In this document: piece after piece, positions 53,059 through 62,890 of the stretch
Layout: every line of letters starts with the position of its first letter
Numbering within the stretch: the stretch's first letter is position 1
Assembly (NCBI RefSeq): GCF_014206975.1
Contig: NZ_JACHOU010000017.1
Coordinates: 1-64,000, forward strand
Length of the DNA: 64,000 nt
From: Aminobacter aganoensis
Lineage (GTDB): Bacteria > Pseudomonadota > Alphaproteobacteria > Rhizobiales > Rhizobiaceae
Direction of reading: 5' to 3'
Notes under the pieces: model-generated
The model's input: only the letters and a program-made list of their open reading frames with translations
Database searches by the model: none
What the model was told of the DNA's origin: nothing
Made by a program: the position numbers and the translations under genes

Positions 53059-54642
53059 TCAGGCGTTCAGCCAGCACTTCGACAGCGCGTAGCCGCCCAT
53101 CATTTCCTGGTTGCCGTCATCGACCCAGCCGCCGACCTTGGCGCTGGTTGCGTCGATGAAGTCGTTGAACATCGGGGTGATGACGCCACCCTCGTCGCGC
53201 ACGATCTGGCCCATGTCGGCGTAGAGCTTCTTGCGCTTGTCGTTGTCGAGCTCGGAGCGAGCCGTGAACAGCATCTTGTCGAAGTCCTCGCGCTGGAAAC
53301 GCGTGTCGTTCCATTCGGCCTTGGAATAGTAGGCGGTCGAATACATCTGGTCCTGGGTCGGGCGGCCGCCCCAGTAGGATGCCGAGAAGGGCTGCTTGTT
53401 CCAGACCTCGGACCAGTAGCCGTCGCCCGGCTCGCGCTTGACCTCGAGCGTGATGCCGGCCTTGGCCGCGCTCTGCTGGTAGAGCTGGGCAGCATCGACA
53501 GCGCCGGGGAAGGCGACGTCGGAGGTGCGCAGCAGCACCGAGCCGGAATGGCCCGACTTCTTGTAGTGGAAGGCTGCCTTTTCCGGATCGTACTTGCGCT
53601 GCTCCATCTCGGTGAACAGCGGATAGGCCTTGTTGATCGGCGTGTCGTTGCCGACCGAGCCGTAGCCCATCAGGATCTTCTGCAGCATCTCCTCGCGGTC
53701 GAGCGCGTATTTCAGCGCCAGCCTGAGGTCGTTGTTGTCGAAGGGTGCGGTGTTGCAGTGGGCGATGAAGACATAGTGGCCGCGGCCGGCGACGTTGCGG
53801 ATGACGACACCGGGAACGCGCTTGATCAGTTCGACGATCTTCGGCTCGACGCGGTTGATGATGTCAACCTGGCCGCCCTGCAACGCAGAGGTGCGGGCCG
53901 TGGCGTCGTTGATGACGATGATCTCGATCTGGTCGGCGAAGCCGCGGTCGTCACGCCAGTAGTTGGCGAACTTTTCGCCGCCGAGGCGTACACCGGCCTC
54001 GTTGACCGTGATCTTGTAAGGCCCGGTGCCGATGCCGGCGTCGGGCTTGTCCTTGCCGCCATTGGGCTGGATCATCAGATGATAGTCGTCAAGCAGGAAG
54101 GGCAGGTCGGCGTTGGCCTCCTTGAGCTCGAAAACGACGTTCTGGCCGTCGGCCTTGACCGAGGCGATGCCGCCCATCAGGCCGAGGGCGCCGGACTTCG
54201 CCTTCTCGTCGGAATGGCGTTCGATGGTCGCCACGACGTCGGCGGGGGTCATCTCCTGGCCGTTGTGGAACTGCACGCCCTTGCGGATCTTGAAGGTCCA
54301 GGACTTGGCGTCGTCGGATGCGCCCCACTCCTCGGCCAGCGCCGGCTTGGGCTCGCCCTCCGGCGAGATCTGCACCAGCTGCTCGGCCCACTGGCGGCCG
54401 AAGAAATAGGGAACCTGGCTCGACCACGAGGCCGGGTCGAGGCTGTCGGTGGCAGCACCACCCTGCATGCCGGCGCGAAGGATGCCGCCCTTGACGGGGC
54501 CTTCGGCCTTGGCGGCGCTGGCCAGCAACGAATTCGCGAAAGTTGCCGCGACACCCAGGGCCGCGGCGCGGCCCAGGAAGTCACGGCGGTTCATTTTGCC
54601 CGCAGCGACTCGGCGGCTCAGATATTCCAGTTCATTCGACAT
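53059..54642 (-). CDS. ABC importer substrate-binding protein, dipeptide (family 5) type
   Basis: 527 residues. A twin-arginine signal (NRRDFLGRAA at about 18-27) precedes the hydrophobic segment, so export is probably through Tat in folded form. The mature part is a cluster C binding protein (family 5) of peptides, opines or nickel. GTGAGGAG precedes the ATG. The gene follows the CocE-type hydrolase gene by 142 bases on the same strand and opens the dpp-like run. Confidence 0.87.
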   Translation of the reverse strand: MSNELEYLSRRVAAGKMNRRDFLGRAAALGVAATFANSLLASAAKAEGPVKGGILRAGMQGGAATDSLDPASWSSQVPYFFGRQWAEQLVQISPEGEPKPALAEEWGASDDAKSWTFKIRKGVQFHNGQEMTPADVVATIERHSDEKAKSGALGLMGGIASVKADGQNVVFELKEANADLPFLLDDYHLMIQPNGGKDKPDAGIGTGPYKITVNEAGVRLGGEKFANYWRDDRGFADQIEIIVINDATARTSALQGGQVDIINRVEPKIVELIKRVPGVVIRNVAGRGHYVFIAHCNTAPFDNNDLRLALKYALDREEMLQKILMGYGSVGNDTPINKAYPLFTEMEQRKYDPEKAAFHYKKSGHSGSVLLRTSDVAFPGAVDAAQLYQQSAAKAGITLEVKREPGDGYWSEVWNKQPFSASYWGGRPTQDQMYSTAYYSKAEWNDTRFQREDFDKMLFTARSELDNDKRKKLYADMGQIVRDEGGVITPMFNDFIDATSAKVGGWVDDGNQEMMGGYALSKCWLNA

Positions 54643-54784
54643 TGGAAAGGCTCCTCACTCTGGCGGTCGTTATTGCTCGACTTCTGGTGGCAATATTGAC
54701 CGTAACGTAAGGGCATCGGCAAGGCCGAATGCGACATCATGTGGCGCAATCGACATGTCGCTTTTGGTACAAGGGCCTTTCGCT

Positions 54785-56785
54785 TCAGATGTGGTCGCGG
54801 GCGATGGTTTCGGCGAAATCGCGCTCGAAAACCAAGCTGCCGCCTTCATAGGCCTCGATCCGGCCGGTGAGATGGAAGTTTTGGCTGTCGGAGCGCATCG
54901 TGGTGAAGGCTTCGGTTCGGACAGCCCAGTCGTTTCTCGACAAAGTCTGCGTCCAGTGGGTCTCGCCATGGGCCGACAACGGGTCTGCGGGGTCGATTGT
55001 CCACGTCTCCCGAGCGACCTCGCCGACCGCCAGACCATGGTCGAGATCGCGGGTCTCGCCGAAGTCGTCGACGATGCGCAGCGTCACCTTGCCGTCCACG
55101 CGTTCGACCTTGCGGACGTGGCTGTCCTCGCGCAGCGTCTCGATCTGCCAGGGCGCAGCACCCTCCGGTTCCTCGAAGCTCCATTCGTCGCCTTCGCCCG
55201 AGGGGCGCACCGGCAGCTCGATCGAGCCGCCGTGGATCGTGAGCGTCAGCTCGTCCGGCGACGGCCAGACGAGCGGCCAGTAGGTCGACGAGACGGAGAC
55301 GCGCAGCCGGTTGCCTGGCGCGACGCGGTAGGCGATGTCATCGAGCTTGAACGCGATCTCCATCGTCTCGCCCGGCACCACGTCCTGGGGGAATTCGTGG
55401 CTGTTGCGGTGGCAGAGATTGAGCACGCCATAGGTGATGCGGGTCGAGGCGCCGTCCGGCTGGACGTCGCACAGGCGCACGGCGACCATCGCCTGCTTGC
55501 GGTCGGCGGCGAGCTTCAGGCGGATCAGCGGGCTGCCGACGATGTCGAGCGGGGCGTCGAGCACTGCGCCGTCGAAGCAGGCCGACTTGGCGTCGTCGGC
55601 GCGCTGGTCGCCGGGCAGTTCCGGCCCGAGCCAGATGGCGCAATATTCGCCGCCGTCCATGCCGCAGTCCTGCGGCGAGGCGATCGATACGGGACGGTCG
55701 AGCGTGGCGTTTTCGGCCAGGGTGCCGTTCGCGCCGAACGCCAAGGTGCGGGTGGCGATGTCAGGCGAGGGCCATTGCCGTTCCGCAATCCAGCGGCCGG
55801 CGCGTTCGAGATACCATTCGCGCGGCGGTTCGGAATCCATGACGTAGAGCCGCATCGCCGGGTCGTCCTCGACGCCGGTTTCCTTGCCCTTGAGCCAATG
55901 GTCCCACCAGCGCAGCGCCTCCTGCAGGAAGCCGATGGCCGGCTTGGGTACGGCGAAGTGCGGGTACTTGTGGACCCATGGTCCGGCAATGCCCTTGACC
56001 GGCGCCTTGAGGTTGCCGACCAGCCGCGCGACGGTGTTCTTGTAGGAATCGCCCCAGCCGCCGATGGCGAGCACCGCGGCCTTGATGGCGGAATAATCCT
56101 CGTTGACCGAGCCGCGCTTCCAATAGGCATCGCGGCGCTGGTGCTTCAGCCAGACGGCCGGCAGGAAGGGCTCGTGTTCGAGCCGGTCGAGCCACATGTC
56201 GCGCCAGGCGTCGCCGACGAGTGCCGGATCCGGCGGACGGGAGGAGTAGGACAGCATGGTTGCGCCCCAGCCCATGTTTTCGTTGAGCAACAGGCCGCCC
56301 TTGTAGTGGATGTCGTCGGCATAGCGGTCGTCGGTCGAGCACAGCGTGATGACCGCTTTCAGCGCCCTGGGCTGGAGGGCCGCGACCTGGAGGCCGTTGA
56401 AGCCGCCCCAGGAGATGCCCATCATGCCGACCTTGCCGTTGCACCAGGGCTGGGCTGCGGCCCAGGCGATGACGTCGCAGGCGTCCTGCCACTCCTGGCC
56501 GGTGTATTCGTCCGCCATCAGGCCCTCGGAATCGCCGTTGCCGCGCATGTCGACGCGGATCGAGGCATAGCCGTGGCCGGCGAAATAGGGATGGGTCAGG
56601 CAGTCGCGTGTCGTGGTGCCGTCGCGCTTGCGGTAGGGCAGGTGCTCGAGGATGGCCGGCACCGGGTCCTGGTCGGCGTCAGCCGGCATCCACACCCGCG
56701 CCGACAGCCGCGTGCCGTCGGGCATGACGATGCCCATATCGGGAAACTCGACGATGTCGCGCGGAAACTCGGTGACGGTTTTCAT
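54785..56785 (-). CDS. CocE/NonD-family hydrolase
   Basis: 666 residues with the alpha/beta hydrolase, helical cap and C-terminal jelly-roll of the X-Pro dipeptidyl-peptidase/cocaine-esterase family. The nucleophile is S125 in GISWGGF, with DMRGNGDS preceding it near 79-86. No signal peptide is present, so it is cytosolic. Esters or peptides brought in by the adjacent dpp-like importer are likely substrates. ATG 56785 and 56791 are both possible; no strong ribosome site decides. Confidence 0.83.
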   Translation of the reverse strand: MKTVTEFPRDIVEFPDMGIVMPDGTRLSARVWMPADADQDPVPAILEHLPYRKRDGTTTRDCLTHPYFAGHGYASIRVDMRGNGDSEGLMADEYTGQEWQDACDVIAWAAAQPWCNGKVGMMGISWGGFNGLQVAALQPRALKAVITLCSTDDRYADDIHYKGGLLLNENMGWGATMLSYSSRPPDPALVGDAWRDMWLDRLEHEPFLPAVWLKHQRRDAYWKRGSVNEDYSAIKAAVLAIGGWGDSYKNTVARLVGNLKAPVKGIAGPWVHKYPHFAVPKPAIGFLQEALRWWDHWLKGKETGVEDDPAMRLYVMDSEPPREWYLERAGRWIAERQWPSPDIATRTLAFGANGTLAENATLDRPVSIASPQDCGMDGGEYCAIWLGPELPGDQRADDAKSACFDGAVLDAPLDIVGSPLIRLKLAADRKQAMVAVRLCDVQPDGASTRITYGVLNLCHRNSHEFPQDVVPGETMEIAFKLDDIAYRVAPGNRLRVSVSSTYWPLVWPSPDELTLTIHGGSIELPVRPSGEGDEWSFEEPEGAAPWQIETLREDSHVRKVERVDGKVTLRIVDDFGETRDLDHGLAVGEVARETWTIDPADPLSAHGETHWTQTLSRNDWAVRTEAFTTMRSDSQNFHLTGRIEAYEGGSLVFERDFAETIARDHI

Positions 56786-56933
56786 TGGCATTCCAGTCTT
56801 GTGCTTCGCTATTTGTGCACGCCGGTGCCGCCGCTGGCTAGCGTGGAAACGTCATCGACGGGCTCTGGGCACAGCGGATTGAAAAGACCTGTTAAAGGTA
56901 CTATTTATAGATCCATAATCGAGGCCATGAAAA

Positions 56934-57182
56934 ATGCCGAACACCGTCCTTGCCGAAGTGACAGCCAGCGTCTCGGAGCTGAAGAAGAATCCGATGGGCA
57001 CCGTGGCCGCAGGCGAAGGCTTCCCCGTCGCTATCCTCAACCGCAACGAACCGGCCTTCTATTGCGTGCCGGCCAAGGCTTTCGAGGCGATGATGGAACG
57101 GCTGGAGGATATCGAACTCAATGCGCTTGCCGACGCCCGCAAGGGCGAAAAGCGCATTCGGGTCGATCTCGATGCCTTATGA
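56934..57182 (+). CDS. antitoxin, Phd/YefM type
   Basis: 82 residues: an N-terminal beta-alpha DNA-binding half (VTASVSELKKNPMGTVAAGEG, with the ILNRNEPAFYCVP turn) and a charged C-terminal half that would wrap the toxin. GAGG is placed before ATG 56934, and an AT-rich TATTTATAG stretch just upstream is a likely autoregulated promoter. It overlaps the RelE-type toxin gene by 11 bases, the normal arrangement. Confidence 0.83.
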   Translation: MPNTVLAEVTASVSELKKNPMGTVAAGEGFPVAILNRNEPAFYCVPAKAFEAMMERLEDIELNALADARKGEKRIRVDLDAL

Positions 57183-57453
57183 GGTCGAGTTCCTCGAAAC
57201 TGCACTGAAGGAATGGAAGGCGCTCGACGCCAACACGCGCGAGCAGTTCCGTAAGAAGCTGAAGGAGCGTTGCGACACGCCGCGCGTTCCCTCAGCCAAG
57301 CTGCACGGCGCCAAGGATCGCTACAAGATCAAGCTGCGCAGTGCCGGCTATCGCCTCGTCTATGAGGTAGAGGACGGCCGGCTTGTGATATTGGTCATCG
57401 CCGTGGGCCGGCGGGACCGCCTTGAGGTCTATGCCAAGGCGGCCAGGCGCTGA
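57172..57453 (+). CDS. RelE/ParE-family toxin
   Basis: 93 residues of the RelE fold (YEVEFLETALKEWKALD start, KLHGAKDRYKIKLRSAGYRLVYEV strand pair with the basic residues used for mRNA cleavage, and the VIAVGRRDRLEVY end). A complete set of basic residues suggests an active ribosome-dependent endoribonuclease. ATG 57172 lies within the antitoxin end. Stop lies two bases from the convergent deaminase gene. Confidence 0.83.
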   Translation: MPYEVEFLETALKEWKALDANTREQFRKKLKERCDTPRVPSAKLHGAKDRYKIKLRSAGYRLVYEVEDGRLVILVIAVGRRDRLEVYAKAARR

Positions 57454-57454
57454 A

Positions 57455-58048
57455 CTAGTTCAACGGGATGTCGTTGTCGCCCTTGCTGGCCTGGTAGGTG
57501 CCGGACATGTCGTCGTAGAGCTTGGAGATTTTCGCCAGGCGCTCTTCCAGCCGCTTGCGGTCGGCCTCAGGCAGGTCGCGCACCAGCTTGCGCAGGGAAA
57601 AGCTCTTCCAGTAGGCGTTCTCGGCGTTGTAGCCGCCGGGCTCCAGCGTGAAGACCTCCTTCAGGATCTTGAGGTCGTGCGGGATGGCGAAGCTGTCGCG
57701 CGAATCCTCGTGGCTGAAGAGATAGTAGAAATTGTCGAAGCCGGCCCAGGTGATGGCCGACAGGCACAGCGAGCAGGGCTCGTGGGTCGACAGGAAGATC
57801 AGGTCCTTCGTATCCGCACGGGTTGCCTTGGGCATCTCGTAGAAGCGCTTCAGGCAATGCATCTCGCCATGCCAGAGCGGGTTTTCGAGCTCGTTGTTGG
57901 TCTCGGCCAGCACCAGCGAACGGTCGTCCTTGGCGAGCAGTGCCGCGCCGAACAGCTTGTTGCCCCTGGTCACGCCTTCGGCCGTCTTGGGCACGATGTC
58001 GTGTTCGATGACGTCGAACAGGCGTTCGATCAGGGAGAGTTCGGCCAT
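57455..58048 (-). CDS. zinc-dependent nucleobase/cytidine deaminase-family protein
   Basis: 197 residues. Zinc ligands and proton shuttle of the family are H60-G-E62 and P91-C92-S-L-C95. The HGE form, not HAE, and the HEPCSLC loop set it apart from standard guanine or cytosine deaminases. The gene is the last of a minus-strand run for ureide breakdown, so a purine-related base is a sensible guess. Specificity is not determined. Confidence 0.78.
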   Translation of the reverse strand: MAELSLIERLFDVIEHDIVPKTAEGVTRGNKLFGAALLAKDDRSLVLAETNNELENPLWHGEMHCLKRFYEMPKATRADTKDLIFLSTHEPCSLCLSAITWAGFDNFYYLFSHEDSRDSFAIPHDLKILKEVFTLEPGGYNAENAYWKSFSLRKLVRDLPEADRKRLEERLAKISKLYDDMSGTYQASKGDNDIPLN

Positions 58049-58052
58049 TCGC

Positions 58053-58553
58053 TCAGCAGCCTTCCGGGAGGACGATTTCGTATGGGTGCGAGAAGTGGAA
58101 TTCTTCGAGATTGGGGCCGGTGCCGCCGCGGTCGACGACGACGAAATCCTGGTCCTCGCCGATAGGCGTCAGCACGCCGTGCCAGAGATTGCGTGGATAG
58201 TTGACGCCCTGGCCGGGCGCGGTGACGAAGGCGTGCGGCTCGCCCGGTCCATCGCCGATGTCGTGGCAGACGACGACGAGATAGGGCCGCGGCGACAGCG
58301 GAATGAAGGCCTGGCTGCCGAAGGGGTGGCGCTCGACCATCGAGAGCTTCAGCGGGAACGGATAGGGCGTGCCCTTGAAGATGTTGATGATGACGTGGCC
58401 GTCGGGGCCTGCCGCCTCGGCGCGGGCGAGCGCATGGTAGCGCTCGCATTTGCCTGCGTTGATCGGGTAGTGGGTGTCGCAGTTGGTGTCGATCACCTCG
58501 CCGAATTCGGCGAAGTTCTCGCGCGTCAGGGGCCTGGCGACGATCCGTTTCAT
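58053..58553 (-). CDS. allA: ureidoglycolate lyase
   Basis: 166 residues from ATG 58553, matching the family start (M-K then PL...FG-VI); a further ATG is at 58565. Family segments INAGKCERYHALA, IFKGTPYPFPL and NYPRNLWHGVLTP are present. The enzyme splits ureidoglycolate into glyoxylate and urea, the last ureide step. Lies four bases before the deaminase gene and 21 after the aminohydrolase gene. Confidence 0.88.
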   Translation of the reverse strand: MKRIVARPLTRENFAEFGEVIDTNCDTHYPINAGKCERYHALARAEAAGPDGHVIINIFKGTPYPFPLKLSMVERHPFGSQAFIPLSPRPYLVVVCHDIGDGPGEPHAFVTAPGQGVNYPRNLWHGVLTPIGEDQDFVVVDRGGTGPNLEEFHFSHPYEIVLPEGC

Positions 58554-58574
58554 TTCACCCGACATGGCTTGTCC

Positions 58575-59420
58575 TCAGCGACGGTGCGTGGCGTTGAAGG
58601 CGCCGAGCTGCATGTGGCGGTTGACGTCCTTGTAGAGCAGGTAGCGGAACTTGCCGGGACCGCCGGCATAGCAGGCCTGCGGGCAGAAGGCGCGCAACCA
58701 CATGAAGTCGCCGGCCTCGACCTCGACCCAGTCGTTGTTCAGCCGGTAGACCGCCTTGCCTTCGAGCACGTAGAGGCCGTGCTCCATGACGTGGGTTTCC
58801 GGGAACGGGATGATGCCGCCGGGCTCGAAGGTGACGACGGTGACATGCATGTCGTGGCGCAGGTCGTTGGGGTCGACGAAGCGGGTGGTCGCCCACCTGC
58901 CGTCCGTGTCCGGCATCGCGTTCGGCTCGATGTCGTTGTCGTTGAGGAACAGCGGATCGGGCGCGTCGAGGCCGTCGACATATTCATAGGCCTTGCGGAC
59001 CCAGTGGAAACGCGCGGTCTCCGAGCCTGCATTGCGCATCGTCCAGCCGCTGGCCGGCGGCAGGTAGGCATAGCCGCCCGGGGTCAGCACATGGCTCTTG
59101 CCGGCGATCGTCACGGTCACTTCGCCTTCGACGACGAAGAACACGCCTTCGGCGCCGGCGTCCGGCTCAGGCCGCTCGCTGCCGCCGCCCGGCTGCACTT
59201 CCATGATGTATTGCGAGAAGGTCTCGGCGAAGCCCGACAGCGGGCGGGCGATGACCCACAGCCGCGTCTTGTCCCAGTGCGGCAGGAAGCTGGTGACGAT
59301 GTCCGAGAACTCGCGCTTCGGAATCACCGCATAGGCTTCGGTGAAGACGGCGCGATCGGTGATCAGGTCCGTCTGGGGAGGCAGGCCGCCTTTCGGCGCG
59401 TAGTAGGAGCGTTTTGTCAT
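58575..59420 (-). CDS. allE: (S)-ureidoglycine aminohydrolase
   Basis: 281 residues with two cupin halves (bicupin). N-terminal residues KRSYYAPKGGLPPQ and the C-terminal metal-binding ETHVMEHGLYVLEGK segment, with H, E, and H/Q ligands, are those of the YlbA/AllE family. It releases ammonia from ureidoglycine to give ureidoglycolate, the substrate of the next enzyme. Five bases separate it from the preceding fusion gene. Confidence 0.9.
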   Translation of the reverse strand: MTKRSYYAPKGGLPPQTDLITDRAVFTEAYAVIPKREFSDIVTSFLPHWDKTRLWVIARPLSGFAETFSQYIMEVQPGGGSERPEPDAGAEGVFFVVEGEVTVTIAGKSHVLTPGGYAYLPPASGWTMRNAGSETARFHWVRKAYEYVDGLDAPDPLFLNDNDIEPNAMPDTDGRWATTRFVDPNDLRHDMHVTVVTFEPGGIIPFPETHVMEHGLYVLEGKAVYRLNNDWVEVEAGDFMWLRAFCPQACYAGGPGKFRYLLYKDVNRHMQLGAFNATHRR

Positions 59421-59425
59421 TGTTC

Positions 59426-60859
59426 TTAACGGGGCAGGAGGTCGTTGAGGCGATACCAGGCGATGCGTTCCACCTGCTTGCAGGCGGTGGCGAATTCCTG
59501 GTCGCGGCTGTTGGCGATGCGGGTCTCGAATGCCTTGAAGATGCTTGCCTTGTCATTGTCGCGCACGGCGATGATGAAGGGGAAGCCGAATTTCTCGACA
59601 TAGGTGGCATTGAGCTCGGTGAAGCGGGCGCGCTCGGCGTCGGTCAGCGCGTCGAGGCCGGCAGAGGCCTGTTCCCTGGTCGACTCTTCGGTCAGGCGCT
59701 TGGCCTGGGCCAGCTTGCCGGCGAGGTCGGGGTGGGCGGTCAGCACGCCGAGCCGCTCTGTTTCGCTGGCCGAGCGGAAGGCGCGGCACAGCGCGTTGTG
59801 CAGGCCGCCGGCGCTGTCATGCGCCGGTCCGAGCTCGAATTCGAAGGCGCGTTCGGCGATCCACGGCGAATGCTCGAAGATCGAGCCGAAGCGCTGGACG
59901 AACTCCTGGCGCTCCATGCGCGAGGGGCGCAGCGCCTGCGGCTGGTATGGATGGTTGTCGCGCCAGTGCCTGGCGATGTCAGCGCGGCGGGCGATCCAGA
60001 CCTTGTCGTGGCCCTGGACATATTCGATGAAGCGGCGCAGCGCCTCGGCGCGGCCGGGGCGGCCGACGAGGCGGCAGTGCAGGCCGATGCTCATCATGCG
60101 CGGCCGGCCGGCAGCACCCTCGCGGTAGAGCGTGTCGAAGCTGTCCTTGAGATAGGCGTAGAACTGGTCGCCCGAGTTGAACCCTTGGGCGGTCGCAAAA
60201 CGCATGTCGTTGGCGTCGAGCGTGTAGGGGATGACCAGTTGCGGTGGTATCGCGTTGCCGTGGCCGTCATGGTCGAGCCAGTAGGGCAACTCGTCGTCAT
60301 AGGTGTCGGAGATCCAGTCGAAACCGCCTTCGGCCGCCGCGAGGCGCACCGAATAGACCGAGGTGCGGCCGAGATAGAGGCCGGTGGGGCGCTCGCCGAC
60401 GACTTCGGTGTGCAGGCGGATCGCTTCGACAAGGTCAGCGCGTTCGTCAGCTTCCGCGTGATCGCGGTAGTCGATCCAGCGCAGGCCGTGCGAGGCGACT
60501 TCCCAGCCGGCGTCCTGCATCGCCGCGACATGGTCGGGTGAGCGGGCGAGGGCCGAGGCGACGCCATAGACGGTCACCGGCGCATTGGCTTCGGTGAACA
60601 TGCGGTGGAGCCGCCAGAAGCCGGCGCGGGCGCCGTATTCGTAGATCGATTCCATGTTCCAGTGACGCTTGCCCGGCCATGGGGCCGCGCCCACGACCTC
60701 GGACAGGAAGGCTTCCGAAGCGGCATCGCCGTGCAGGACGTTGTTTTCGCCGCCCTCTTCGTAGTTGACCACGAATTGAACGCAGACGTTGGCGCCGCCC
60801 GGCCATTTCGGGTCTGGTGGGTTCGCGCCATAGCCGCGCATGTCTCTTACGTAACGCAT
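59426..60859 (-). CDS. puuE: fused allantoinase (PuuE) and OHCU decarboxylase (UraD)
   Basis: 477 residues. Residues about 1-300 are a polysaccharide-deacetylase-like allantoinase: FVVNYEEGGE near 28-37, SHGLRW (Asp/His site) and the DTYDDELPYW segment. Residues about 310-477 are a UraD-type decarboxylase with GGLHNALCRAF and AHPDLAGKL. The fusion joins two consecutive steps: OHCU to allantoin and allantoin to allantoate. ATG 60859 follows GAGGGATC at ideal spacing; the frame is open to 60889. The gene is divergent from uraH. Confidence 0.9.
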   Translation of the reverse strand: MRYVRDMRGYGANPPDPKWPGGANVCVQFVVNYEEGGENNVLHGDAASEAFLSEVVGAAPWPGKRHWNMESIYEYGARAGFWRLHRMFTEANAPVTVYGVASALARSPDHVAAMQDAGWEVASHGLRWIDYRDHAEADERADLVEAIRLHTEVVGERPTGLYLGRTSVYSVRLAAAEGGFDWISDTYDDELPYWLDHDGHGNAIPPQLVIPYTLDANDMRFATAQGFNSGDQFYAYLKDSFDTLYREGAAGRPRMMSIGLHCRLVGRPGRAEALRRFIEYVQGHDKVWIARRADIARHWRDNHPYQPQALRPSRMERQEFVQRFGSIFEHSPWIAERAFEFELGPAHDSAGGLHNALCRAFRSASETERLGVLTAHPDLAGKLAQAKRLTEESTREQASAGLDALTDAERARFTELNATYVEKFGFPFIIAVRDNDKASIFKAFETRIANSRDQEFATACKQVERIAWYRLNDLLPR

Positions 60860-61038
60860 GATCCCTCGAAAGCGGTCGATTACTGCCACTTGAGCAGGAT
60901 AGCGAAAGGAGCGGCAGACATTCCCTCGAAAAATTTTGAAAGTCTTTTTGTAGCGGTGTTCTCGACCGCACCTTATGCAATGGCCTTAAATGGCGCAAAA
61001 TCCAAGATGATGGCGCATGTCGCCAGTAGGGAGAGCGA

Positions 61039-61404
61039 ATGACAAAGGCCGAAGGCGGACGCCTCACCACCCATGTCCTTGACACTGCATCCGGCAAGCC
61101 TGCCGAGGGGCTGTCGATTTCGCTGTTCCGTATCGAGGGCGATGTGCGGACGCTGCTGAAGAAGGTCGTGACCAATTCCGACGGCCGCTGCGACGCGCCG
61201 CTGCTCGCCGGCGATGAATTCCTGACCGGCGAATACGAACTCGTCTTCGCGGCCGGCGACTATCTACGCCGCCAGGGCACAGAGCTGGCGAAGCCGGCTT
61301 TCCTCGACATCGTGCCGATCCGCTTTGGCATGGCCGAGCGGACGCACTATCATGTGCCGCTGTTGATCTCTCCCTACAGCTATTCCACCTACAGGGGCAG
61401 CTGA
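61039..61404 (+). CDS. uraH: 5-hydroxyisourate hydrolase
   Basis: 121 residues of the transthyretin-like family. Catalytic His in [11 protein letters not shown] (about 11-21) and the C-terminal YRGS tetrapeptide are present. GGGAGAGCG precedes the ATG. The enzyme acts just before UraD, encoded divergently, so the 179-base gap 60860-61038 should hold a shared purine-responsive control region. xdhA follows by three bases. Confidence 0.92.
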   Translation: MTKAEGGRLTTHVLDTASGKPAEGLSISLFRIEGDVRTLLKKVVTNSDGRCDAPLLAGDEFLTGEYELVFAAGDYLRRQGTELAKPAFLDIVPIRFGMAERTHYHVPLLISPYSYSTYRGS

Positions 61405-61407
61405 GCC

Positions 61408-62889
<1,482 letters not shown>

Positions 62890-62890
62890 C

